Assembly: GCA_947167455.1 (NCBI GenBank)
Contig: CAMVIB010000002.1
Location: 1-64,000, forward strand
Length of the DNA: 64,000 nucleotides
Reading direction: 5' to 3'
From: an uncultured Prevotellaceae bacterium
Lineage (GTDB): Bacteria; Bacteroidota; Bacteroidia; Bacteroidales; Bacteroidaceae
The translations under genes and the position numbers were made by a program. How positions within the stretch are numbered: the first letter of the stretch is position 1; each line of letters starts with the position of its first letter. The notes beneath the pieces are model-generated. The model searched no databases. It saw only the letters and a list, made by a program, of their open reading frames with translations, and had not been told where the DNA came from. This document shows positions 50,468-61,674 of the stretch, in pieces.

Positions 50468-52048
50468 ATGTTGGCTGTGATGAGCGTCGATGCCCAGACG
50501 GCACCCGAGGTGTCGCGTCTGGTGGTGAACATCGTCGTCGATCAGCTGCGCACCGACTATATGGAGGCCTTTGCCCCGCTCTATGGCGATGGCGGCTTCA
50601 AGCGTCTCATGGCCGAGGCACGCTATTATGCCGACATGCAGATGCCGTTCCGACCCGTAGATAGAGCCAGTGCCGGGGCATGTATCTCTACCGGTGCCAC
50701 GCCCTACGTCAACGGCATACCCTCCCTGACATGGCTGTCGAGGCAGACGCTGCAGCCCGTCTATTGTGCTGACGACGCACGCCAGCACGGACAGCAGACC
50801 GACGAGCGCACATCGGCCGCCAGCCTGCTCTCCACGACCATTACCGATGAGCTGGAGCTGGCCACGGCTCGCAAGTCAATGGTGCTTGGCATTGCCGCCG
50901 AGCGCGACCTTGCCGTGCTCATGGCCGGACATGCCGCCGACGGTGCCTTCTGGCTTAACGACAAGAACGGCTCGTGGAGCGGGACAGACTACTACGGCAC
51001 CTTCCCCGGATGGGTAAGTGCCTTCGACCGCTTTTCGCCGTTGGCGTCAAGGCTGAAGGACATCGTATGGGAGCCTCTCTACGACGGAGCCTACGCCTCA
51101 TTCCATTACTTCCATGCCAATCCCGACACCCAACAGGGCATCTTCAGCCATAAGTTCAAGGGCGACCGCCGCTGGCGCGAGCTGAAGTCCAGCCCCATGG
51201 CCAACGAAGAGGTGCTGAGACTCGTGGAACGCACCCTCGAAGCCACGCCCATCGGGCGCGACGACGTGCCCGACATGCTCTGCGTGGGACTCTATGCCGG
51301 CGTCTTCGACGGCCAAAGCGTGGTGACGGCTCCCGCCGAGATGCAGGATGCTTACGTGCGCCTCGACAGCGTCCTCGCGCGTATTATATATAAGGTGGAG
51401 AGGACCGTGGGACGCGACCACGCACTTTTCGTGGTGAGCTCCACGGGCTATGCCGACACCGATGCATCGACCTACAACATTAGCGAGCTGGGACTGACCA
51501 CCGGCACCTTCGACATGGAGCGTGCGTCGCTCCTGCTCAACATGTACTTGTCGGCCATCTTCGGACAGGCACAATATGTCACTTTCACACACAACAACCA
51601 CATCTACCTCGATGCCAAGCTCATAGAGCAGAAACAACTGCGCAAGGCCGACATACTGCAACGCAGTGAGGAGTTCTTGGCGCAGATGGCGGGTGTGCGC
51701 AATGTGTTCACTTCCAGCGAACTCGTTCTGACTCCGGAGATAAACAGCATCGAGGCGTGCCGCAACACACTCGCCATGGCACGCAATGCGTGGACACCGA
51801 CACGCTCCGGCGACATCGTGGTGGATGTGCTGCCAGGGTGGAGCGTCAACTGCCAGAATGCACGCACCTACGTCTCCGTGGGGCAGGCTCATGTCCCATT
51901 CCCGCTGTTCTTCCTCGGTCCCGAGGTGAAGAGTCAGCGCATCATAGCGCCCGTGGCAGCTACAGTGATAGCACCCACGCTGGCGGCTTGCCTGCGCATC
52001 CGCGCCCCCAACGGCAGCACCGAGGCAGCACTGCCGCTAAACGACTGA
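50468..52048 (+). CDS. Alkaline phosphatase superfamily protein, probably catalytically degenerate
   Basis: A roughly 526-aa alkaline-phosphatase-superfamily protein similar to PafA-like phosphatases (VSRLVVNIVVDQLRTDYMEAF; ACISTGATPYVNGI; a late IIAPVAATVIAPTLAACL). The first metal-ligand Asp (VVDQL) is kept, but the other sites seem lost: the nucleophile region reads PVDRASAGACI in place of a TVPGH-type motif; the DxxGH site is LYAGVFDG; the TADHG site is VSSTGYAD; the HGS site is absent. It probably is a pseudoenzyme. The ATG at 50468 gives a shortened signal peptide; the in-frame sequence upstream (HKSRLLTPLLVMLAVMSV) would complete a proper one, but no ATG/GTG/TTG precedes it (see findings). 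It precedes secA by 57 nt. Confidence 0.75.
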   Translation: MLAVMSVDAQTAPEVSRLVVNIVVDQLRTDYMEAFAPLYGDGGFKRLMAEARYYADMQMPFRPVDRASAGACISTGATPYVNGIPSLTWLSRQTLQPVYCADDARQHGQQTDERTSAASLLSTTITDELELATARKSMVLGIAAERDLAVLMAGHAADGAFWLNDKNGSWSGTDYYGTFPGWVSAFDRFSPLASRLKDIVWEPLYDGAYASFHYFHANPDTQQGIFSHKFKGDRRWRELKSSPMANEEVLRLVERTLEATPIGRDDVPDMLCVGLYAGVFDGQSVVTAPAEMQDAYVRLDSVLARIIYKVERTVGRDHALFVVSSTGYADTDASTYNISELGLTTGTFDMERASLLLNMYLSAIFGQAQYVTFTHNNHIYLDAKLIEQKQLRKADILQRSEEFLAQMAGVRNVFTSSELVLTPEINSIEACRNTLAMARNAWTPTRSGDIVVDVLPGWSVNCQNARTYVSVGQAHVPFPLFFLGPEVKSQRIIAPVAATVIAPTLAACLRIRAPNGSTEAALPLND

Positions 52049-52105
52049 CACGTTGTGTCACATCACAAACAACCCATTCGCTAATCATTAAACAATACAT
52101 ATATC

Positions 52106-55588
<3,483 letters not shown>

Positions 55589-55606
55589 CCGCAAGACTCC
55601 ACCAAC

Positions 55607-56437
55607 ATGGCACACGTAAAATGGATTGGTGGCTTCTTCGGACTCCTCTCGGGAGGTCCCATAGGAGCATTGGCAGGCTATGTCCTGGGCTCGCTCATCG
55701 ACACCGTTATCGACTCGGGCGTATCACCCATCAAGGGCGAGTACAACGGCGAGGCATACGATGAGTCTGTCTATGAGACTATGCGTGGCGGCCAGCAGCG
55801 TCACAACAACGTTGATGAGGGTGCCCGCAACGGCTTCCTCTTCTCGCTGCTGACGCTGGCAAGCTACGTCATCCGCGCCGATGGCAGGGTCATGCACAGC
55901 GAGATGGAGGCCGTTCGCAAGTTCCTGCGTGTGAACTTCGGCGAGGTCGCCGTGGAAGAGGGCGTGCAGATCATTCTGCGCCTCTTCGAGCGCCAGAAGA
56001 TTGAGGAGGCCCATCAGGAAGGTTCATACCGACAGACCATCATCAGTTGCTGTCGCCAGCTGCGTGCCAGCGTGCCCGAGGCTCAGCGTCTGCAGATTCT
56101 AAGCCTGCTGGCCATGCTGGCAAAGGCAGATGGCCATGTCGTCACCGAGGAGGTCAATGCCCTGCGTGAGATCACCATAGAACTTGGCCTCACAGAGTCG
56201 GAGCTTAACTCCATGCTTGGCCTGGGCAGCACAACGCTGGCTGACGCCTACGCTGTCCTCGAGATACAACCGTCGGCTACCGACGACGAGGTGCGCTCGG
56301 CTTACAAACGTCTTGTCGTGAAACATCATCCCGACCGCGTGGCAACGCTTGGCGACGACGTGCGTGCCGCAGCCGAGAAGAAGTTGAAGCAAATCAACGA
56401 GGCACGAGACATCATCTACAAGGCACGGGGTATGTAG
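55607..56437 (+). CDS. TerB-like plus DnaJ domain protein (DjlA-like)
   Basis: A 276-aa protein. Residues 1-30 (MAHVKWIGGFFGLLSGGPIGALAGYVLGSLID) form a glycine-rich hydrophobic membrane segment like the DjlA N-terminus. The middle (about 75-200) is a TerB-type helical domain (FLFSLLTLASYVIRADGRVMHSEMEAVRKFLRVNFG), and the C-terminus (about 215-276) a J domain with VVKHHPDRVA (HPD), so it should act as a DnaK co-chaperone at the inner membrane. It starts 18 nt after secA, a neighbour that suggests a role near the Sec pathway; this is inference. Confidence 0.88.
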   Translation: MAHVKWIGGFFGLLSGGPIGALAGYVLGSLIDTVIDSGVSPIKGEYNGEAYDESVYETMRGGQQRHNNVDEGARNGFLFSLLTLASYVIRADGRVMHSEMEAVRKFLRVNFGEVAVEEGVQIILRLFERQKIEEAHQEGSYRQTIISCCRQLRASVPEAQRLQILSLLAMLAKADGHVVTEEVNALREITIELGLTESELNSMLGLGSTTLADAYAVLEIQPSATDDEVRSAYKRLVVKHHPDRVATLGDDVRAAAEKKLKQINEARDIIYKARGM

Positions 56438-56458
56438 CCTCAGAAAACATCACGCACA

Positions 56459-57133
56459 ATGATACGTATCCGTGTTTCAGACGAAATAAGACAGCGGTGT
56501 CCGCACTTCGTGGGCACCGCTGTCTATGCTTCTGTGTGTAACAGCCCCAGCAAGGCAGAGCTTTGGCAAGAGATTGACGCGTTCATCGCCGAATATCGAA
56601 GCCGCTTCACCGCCGATAGCATAAAGCTCATGCCATCCATCGAGGCTACACGAGCTGCCTATAGGGCATGCGGCAAAGACCCCAGTCGCTATCGGCCCAG
56701 CGGTGAAGCGCTGGTGAGGCGCACGCTGAAAGGCCATGACCTTTATCGCGTTGACACGCTCGTTGACCTCATCAACCTGGCGAGCATAGCCTACGGTTAC
56801 AGCATTGGCGGCTTCGATGCCGACAAGATTTTACTTTCTCCGCAGTCAGAACTCACTCTCGGCATCGGACGTGAGGGCGAGCCCTATGAAGGTATAGGCC
56901 GTGGGGTGCTCAATATTGCCGGCCTGCCAGTGTATCGCGACGACAGCGGCGGCATTGGCACGCCCACCAGCGACCATGAGCGTACGAAGCTCACTTTAGA
57001 CACCAGACACCTGCTGGCCATAGTCAATGGCTATGACGGCAATGCCGGTAATGTGACGGCTTGTGCAGAATTCATTCAGCAGCTGCTACGTCGTTATGCC
57101 GGCAGTGATGGCGGGCAGCTCATTCCATTCTAA
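56459..57133 (+). CDS. B3/B4 tRNA-binding-domain protein (PheT-editing-like)
   Basis: A 224-aa stand-alone B3/B4 domain, the fold that edits mischarged tRNA in the phenylalanyl-tRNA synthetase beta subunit. Characteristic parts: MPSIEATRAAYRACGKDPSRYRPSGEALVRRTLKG, LVDLINLASIAYGYSIGGFDADKI and GVLNIAGLPVYRDDSGGIGTPTSDHERT. Free-standing forms are common in bacteria and mostly unstudied. It lies 21 nt after the J-domain gene, 24 nt before the zinc ribbon ORF and is probably expressed with both. Cytoplasmic (no signal). Confidence 0.88.
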   Translation: MIRIRVSDEIRQRCPHFVGTAVYASVCNSPSKAELWQEIDAFIAEYRSRFTADSIKLMPSIEATRAAYRACGKDPSRYRPSGEALVRRTLKGHDLYRVDTLVDLINLASIAYGYSIGGFDADKILLSPQSELTLGIGREGEPYEGIGRGVLNIAGLPVYRDDSGGIGTPTSDHERTKLTLDTRHLLAIVNGYDGNAGNVTACAEFIQQLLRRYAGSDGGQLIPF

Positions 57134-57157
57134 CAGACTTTCCAATCATTTTATCTT

Positions 57158-57292
57158 ATGACATCAACTGACAACTCACAGCGCTCCGAGCGCACTTACC
57201 GCTGCAATGACTGCGGCGGCACCATCCATCGCCATGACGTGTTCTGCTCCACTTGCGGCAAGAAGCTCGACCACTACGACTTCGAGGACTGA
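57158..57292 (+). CDS. 44-aa zinc ribbon protein
   Basis: ATG at 57158 opens a 44-codon frame to TGA at 57290. The peptide reads MTSTDNSQRSERTYRCNDCG, then GTIHRHDVFCSTCGKKLDHY and DFED: two CxxC pairs (Cys 16/19 and Cys 30/33), a zinc ribbon. The zinc pairs, 24-nt spacing to the upstream gene and same strand support it as real, the fourth member of the secA group. The next gene (57392) converges. Function unknown; perhaps RNA or protein binding. Confidence 0.75.
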   Translation: MTSTDNSQRSERTYRCNDCGGTIHRHDVFCSTCGKKLDHYDFED

Positions 57293-57391
57293 CGGCACGA
57301 CTGTGCTTGTGCCATGAGACAGCCCGGCGCGTACGTCGGGTACGTCTGTCGTTTTGCTTTCGGCAGCATGGCTCTGGCTACCTGCCGGAGC

Positions 57392-57841
57392 TTAGTTGGC
57401 TGTGTCGTCGTCGTTGGGCGTGGTGTCAGCCGGCTTGGCAATGATGGTGTCCTGGACGAAGGCCACTGATGCGGCGTAGTCGCCGGCTGCGATGTTGAAG
57501 ACCACGGTGCGCCGTTTGCCGGAGTCGTTGCGCTTGAAGGTGACAGGTACGCAGAACCTGACGAGGGTGCTATTGTAGTTGTTGGTGAAGCTGTTGAACT
57601 CATCGGGGTATTCATACCAGTCGTTGCTCATGCCCGGTGTGGTGACGGTGGTTGTCATCGTGAAGGATTCGGTGGTCATGAAGACGAGCGAGTCCTTACA
57701 GCCTTCACCGCTGACCAGCAGCAGCGCATCAGCAGGACGTTCGACGTATGTCTGGTGGAACTCAGGCTCTTTGTTGCATGCCGTCATGATGGCCATGAGC
57801 AGTGCGGCTGACAGTAGTGGCAGGAAATGAAGTTTGTGCAT
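57392..57841 (-). CDS. Small predicted lipoprotein
   Basis: A 149-aa protein with a lipoprotein signal (LPLLSAALLMAIMTACNKEPE; lipobox MTAC, Cys near residue 22). The mature part has beta-type segments (DALLLVSGEGCKDSLVFMTTES, STLVRFCVPVTFKRNDSGKRRTVVFNIAAGDYAASVAFVQD), resembling small Bacteroidetes outer-membrane accessory lipoproteins, and an acidic tail. No known family recognised with certainty. It lies 66 nt after lptD on the same strand and may be transcribed with it. Confidence 0.65.
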   Translation of the reverse strand: MHKLHFLPLLSAALLMAIMTACNKEPEFHQTYVERPADALLLVSGEGCKDSLVFMTTESFTMTTTVTTPGMSNDWYEYPDEFNSFTNNYNSTLVRFCVPVTFKRNDSGKRRTVVFNIAAGDYAASVAFVQDTIIAKPADTTPNDDDTAN

Positions 57842-57907
57842 ACTTTATATATAATGTTTATGGCATACTTGGCGTTGTAGTGTGTCGCGGTGGCGGCACA
57901 TTGTGGG

Positions 57908-60900
57908 TCAGTACCATTGTATGTTGTTGCTGTAGCTTGACTGTTTCTTCCACTTCAGCGCATCGGCCAGTGTCGATGCATTGGCTTGGAAGGTGAAGTT
58001 GAAGCTTGAGTATGGTGCCAGCACCACGCTACACGACATGCTGAAGCAGTGCAAGTCTCGCGACAGCGATGCCGTTGTCATGGATATCTTCTTGTAGTTG
58101 AAGTCATAGCCCGATGACCAGGTGATGTTCCATCCCGATGCAATCTGCAGGTTGCCAGAGAAGTTCAGGGTGTGTGTCAGGCCGTAGGGGTAGCGCATAC
58201 GCTTGGTGTTGAAAGTCCCCGAAGTGTTCTCTCTGAGCGATATGCCGTATGACACCGACAGCGACCACGGCAGCTGGAACGGTACGTAGCCGTCTTCGTC
58301 GGTCTCGCCGTCGGTAGCTTTGCGCTTGGCACCACGTTTTCCCTGGTTGAGGTCGGGGTCCATGTTGGTGTTGTTCATGTCGTGCTCGTCCTCGATGTCG
58401 GCATCCGATTTCTTGCCTTCGTTAGGATCCTTGTCCTTGTCCTTGCCGAAGAGCTTGCGGAAGGTCTGGTTGTTGAAGGTGTACGAGATGTTTTGTGACA
58501 GACCCTGGAAACGTCCGAAGCGACCTTGGCTATACTCTGTCTTGTCGCCGACTCTGACATTTCCATTGTCGTCAATCTCGTAGGCGTATGTTGCGAAGAC
58601 GGCGTTGAGCGAGAAGGTATAGTTCTTGGTGAGCTTCAGGCGCAGACGTGTGTTGAGGTCACTCCACGGCCTTGATTTTGCGGCGAGGTTGTATGACATT
58701 GAGAAGCCAAACTCGTCGATAAGTGAAATCTTTTTGGTAGAGTCGTTGGCTGTGCGCAGCTTCATCTCCACGTTGTTGCCCACGTCGAGAGTGATGCTTC
58801 CCGTCTGCCCTTGGCTGGGCACGCTGTAGAGTGCCCCGGCGAATGGCGAGTATGTTACGGTTGAGACATTGCCTTCGGCGTCGGTCTTGGTGTACGTGTC
58901 CCAGTAGCCGTAGCGTGATGCCCCGAAGTCGGGGGCGTAGCTGAAGCTTATGGTCGGTGTCAGGACGTGGCGTATGGCCATCACCTTCTTCTTGCCGATG
59001 AGCGGGGTGTATGTGCCATAGAGCTTCGTTGAGGCCTGAACGCTGAAGTTATAGTCGAAGACGTTGTAGAAGCCCATCACCGTGTCGCGCACGAGGACCT
59101 GCTTGTCGGTGTCCCAGCCCTGACGCACCTTGTAGGTGTACATGCGGTCGTTGAAGTTGAACGATGGGGTGATGTTGATGTAGTTGCCCACGACGAATGA
59201 TGCGCTCACGGGTATTGTGTGCTTCATGCCGTTGCGCCAGTCCTTGATGAAGTTAGACTTCAAGAGCTTGTCTTCCTTAGTGGATATACTGTTGGAGAAG
59301 GTTCCTGTGTACGACATGGCAATCTTCTCGTACCATCGTTCGGCTCCCACCATCTTCTTGCGCTTGAAGGGGTTGAAGCGTGCCAGTGAAATGTTGAGCG
59401 AGGGCAGCGTCAGTGAGATGCTGCTGTCGCGAACGTTCTGCGACAGGTTCATCGTCGCCGAGAGCGTAAGTCCAATCTTGCTGAACGACTTGCTGTATGA
59501 TATGCTCGATGTTCGTGTGCTCTGCGTGTAAGCCTGCGGGTTGTACATCGACGTGAGGTTGTTGCGCTCGAAGCTCGATGTGGCGAAGTTCACGCTTGCT
59601 GAGAACGTCTGTGTGGGGTTGGCCTTGCTGTCCTGGCGGTGGCTCCATTGTAACTTGAAGCTTTTCTGCACAGAGTGGTCGGGCATGTTCTTCTCGCCCT
59701 CCACGGTGTTCTGGTACGAGAAGTTGAACGATCCGCTGAACCTATATCGTTTCCTGTAAATGCTCTGTGCCGACACGCCCCACGACCCTTTTGTGTAAAT
59801 CTCGCCGAGCAGCTTAAGGTCGATGAGGTCGTTGATGGCGAAGTAGTAGCCTCCGTCGCGCAGGTAGAAGCCTCGGTTTGTCTCGTCGCCGTAGGTCGGC
59901 ATGATGATGCCGGAGCTGTAGCTCTCGCTGAAGGGGAAGAAGCCGTATGGTATGGCGAGTGGCAGTGGCACGTCTTCCACGACGAGATATGCTGGTCCGA
60001 AGACGACATCCTTGCCCGGTCGCACCTTGGCTCGTGTCAGTGCGAGATAGAAGTGCGGATGCCGGGCGTCGCAGGTGGTGTATTTGCCGCCGCGTATGTA
60101 CATCACGCCCGACGAGTCGCGCTTGCTCTCCCTGCTGGTGAGGTAGCCTTCTCCCTGCTCGGTGAAGACGTTGTTGATGAATGCCTTGCGGGTCTTGAAG
60201 TTATAGGCTATCTGGTCGGGCTCGTACTCGTCTTCGCCCTGCTTGAAGACTGGCGGGGTGAGCATCTTGCCCGTACTGTCGCGTGTGCCTATGGCGTGCA
60301 CGACACTGCTGTCCATGGCCATGGTGATGAGGTTGGCCTGTAGCTCGAGGTTTGTGTATTTGACGTTTGCGTCGCCGTAGAGGTTTGCTCTGTTGGCAGC
60401 GTAGTCGAAGGTTATGGAGTCCTTGGCAGTGTATGCCACGGGTGCGTCCAGTGCCTGACTGCTGCGTCGTGTGGTGTCGATGGCTGTGGTGTCCCGACCT
60501 GTGTATCCGCCTCGGTTCAGGAAGACGGTGTCTTCTCCCACGATAATATAACGTGCTGTGTCTGCGCGCACGATGGCATTTTCGTCCACTATGCTGTCGA
60601 GTGCTGCGCGCACGCTGTTGTTGTGGTTCATCACGCGGCTTATGTCAGATGTCGTTGCCGAGTCGGCCTTGATGGTGTCGGCACCGATGGTGCCAGTCCT
60701 GCGTACGGAGTCGGTGACGTCACGCACGGCAGCCACGACGGTGCGTGCCACGCTGTCGAGAGCGAGGCTGTCGTTGGGCAAGCCTTCAGCGATGTCGTGC
60801 AGTGTGTCGGCGACGGTGGCAGCAATGGCCGCCACCTTCTCCGGCAGTCGTGTCGTGGCGGCGCTTTGGTTGCTGCTGTCGTTGCCAGTGATGCCGACAT

Positions 60901-60988
60901 CTTTGCTGCCACGTGGTGTGGCGCAAGATATGATCAGCAAAACGAGCAGGCTGACAGTGATGAGTATGTTACCGTTTCTTCTTTTCAC
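57908..60988 (-). CDS. lptD: LPS-assembly outer-membrane protein LptD (OstA family)
   Basis: A 1026-aa protein that inserts LPS into the outer leaflet. It starts at GTG (60988) with a lipoprotein-like or plain signal (LVLLIISCATPRG). A low-complexity Ala/Thr/Asp spacer (about residues 40-180) precedes an OstA-type N-domain (FDYAANRANLYGDANVKYTNLELQANLI, then GEGYLTSRESKRD), and FGPAYLVVEDVPLPLAIPYGFFPF opens the barrel, which fills the remainder with alternating strands and ends in NIQWY (aromatic C-terminus). The length is typical for Bacteroidetes LptD. Its partners LptE/LptA are not in the window, but lptC is at 46.1 kb. Promoter box at 61034-61041. Confidence 0.9.
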   Translation of the reverse strand: MKRRNGNILITVSLLVLLIISCATPRGSKDVGITGNDSSNQSAATTRLPEKVAAIAATVADTLHDIAEGLPNDSLALDSVARTVVAAVRDVTDSVRRTGTIGADTIKADSATTSDISRVMNHNNSVRAALDSIVDENAIVRADTARYIIVGEDTVFLNRGGYTGRDTTAIDTTRRSSQALDAPVAYTAKDSITFDYAANRANLYGDANVKYTNLELQANLITMAMDSSVVHAIGTRDSTGKMLTPPVFKQGEDEYEPDQIAYNFKTRKAFINNVFTEQGEGYLTSRESKRDSSGVMYIRGGKYTTCDARHPHFYLALTRAKVRPGKDVVFGPAYLVVEDVPLPLAIPYGFFPFSESYSSGIIMPTYGDETNRGFYLRDGGYYFAINDLIDLKLLGEIYTKGSWGVSAQSIYRKRYRFSGSFNFSYQNTVEGEKNMPDHSVQKSFKLQWSHRQDSKANPTQTFSASVNFATSSFERNNLTSMYNPQAYTQSTRTSSISYSKSFSKIGLTLSATMNLSQNVRDSSISLTLPSLNISLARFNPFKRKKMVGAERWYEKIAMSYTGTFSNSISTKEDKLLKSNFIKDWRNGMKHTIPVSASFVVGNYINITPSFNFNDRMYTYKVRQGWDTDKQVLVRDTVMGFYNVFDYNFSVQASTKLYGTYTPLIGKKKVMAIRHVLTPTISFSYAPDFGASRYGYWDTYTKTDAEGNVSTVTYSPFAGALYSVPSQGQTGSITLDVGNNVEMKLRTANDSTKKISLIDEFGFSMSYNLAAKSRPWSDLNTRLRLKLTKNYTFSLNAVFATYAYEIDDNGNVRVGDKTEYSQGRFGRFQGLSQNISYTFNNQTFRKLFGKDKDKDPNEGKKSDADIEDEHDMNNTNMDPDLNQGKRGAKRKATDGETDEDGYVPFQLPWSLSVSYGISLRENTSGTFNTKRMRYPYGLTHTLNFSGNLQIASGWNITWSSGYDFNYKKISMTTASLSRDLHCFSMSCSVVLAPYSSFNFTFQANASTLADALKWKKQSSYSNNIQWY

Positions 60989-61033
60989 TATGAATTAGTG
61001 CGGCTTGCGGCAGGTCTTGCCGAAAGACGGGTG

Positions 61034-61041
61034 CAAAAGTA
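61034..61041 (-). promoter_or_regulatory. -7 promoter box of lptD
   Basis: On the minus strand TACTTTTG followed by CACCC, about 45 nt upstream of the lptD GTG. Confidence 0.65.
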
Positions 61042-61134
61042 GTGTTTCTTGTCCGAAAAGGCAAGAAATAGTGTGCTAAAATAGTGTTTTATTCAGTCTT
61101 ATTTAGTGTTTGCACTCTTTTTTTAACATGCTTT

Positions 61135-61674
61135 TCATACGCCGAAACGCTTGAGCCACTCTCTCATGCGCTCCATCCCTTCTTCTCCGAAGCGCTCCAG
61201 CGATTTCAGTACCTGCTCTGGCGTGCGGGTACGTTCGAGGTGTGACTTCGAGAAGAATTTGTCGGCGTAGCAGATGATCTGCTCTTCTATTGTCTCGGGT
61301 ACGAGGTCGATGTGCGGCAGCGGCAGTGCCTGTGCTTCGATGGTAACGGCCGTGAGTCCTGTGCCTGTGTGGCGTTCTGCCACGCGTGCGTGGCGTGGCA
61401 GGCCTTCGCGTCGCAGCAGTTCGCCGCCGAGCAGTCCGTGGCGTATGTAAGGCTCTGTGCCGTGGCACTCTATGCCGGGCGCATCGGTGAGGAAACATCC
61501 TATGTCATGCAGCATGGCAGCTTCGCGCAGGAATGTGACGTCGGCTTTCAACTCGGGGTGGCGTCGTGCCACGTCGAGTGCCATTGCTGCCACGCTCTCG
61601 CTGTGAGTTACGAGTATGTGGCGCAACGGCAGGTTGTCGGCATAGTATTTGTCAATGAGTGTTTCGGGTGTCAT
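61135..61674 (-). CDS. HD-domain phosphohydrolase
   Basis: A 179-aa cytoplasmic protein (from ATG 61674). Motifs of the HD family: RHILVTHSESVAAMALDVARRH (first His), then LREAAMLHDIGCFL (the HD pair) and CHGTEPYIRHGLLGGELLRREGLPRHARVAERHTG (later His residues), so it is likely a metal-dependent phosphohydrolase acting on nucleotides or similar. The end is FGEEGMERMREWLKRFGV. The frame overlaps the C10 peptidase stop by 23 nt; the earlier opening at 61806 is in another frame from the peptidase and lacks support. Substrate unknown. Confidence 0.82.
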   Translation of the reverse strand: MTPETLIDKYYADNLPLRHILVTHSESVAAMALDVARRHPELKADVTFLREAAMLHDIGCFLTDAPGIECHGTEPYIRHGLLGGELLRREGLPRHARVAERHTGTGLTAVTIEAQALPLPHIDLVPETIEEQIICYADKFFSKSHLERTRTPEQVLKSLERFGEEGMERMREWLKRFGV

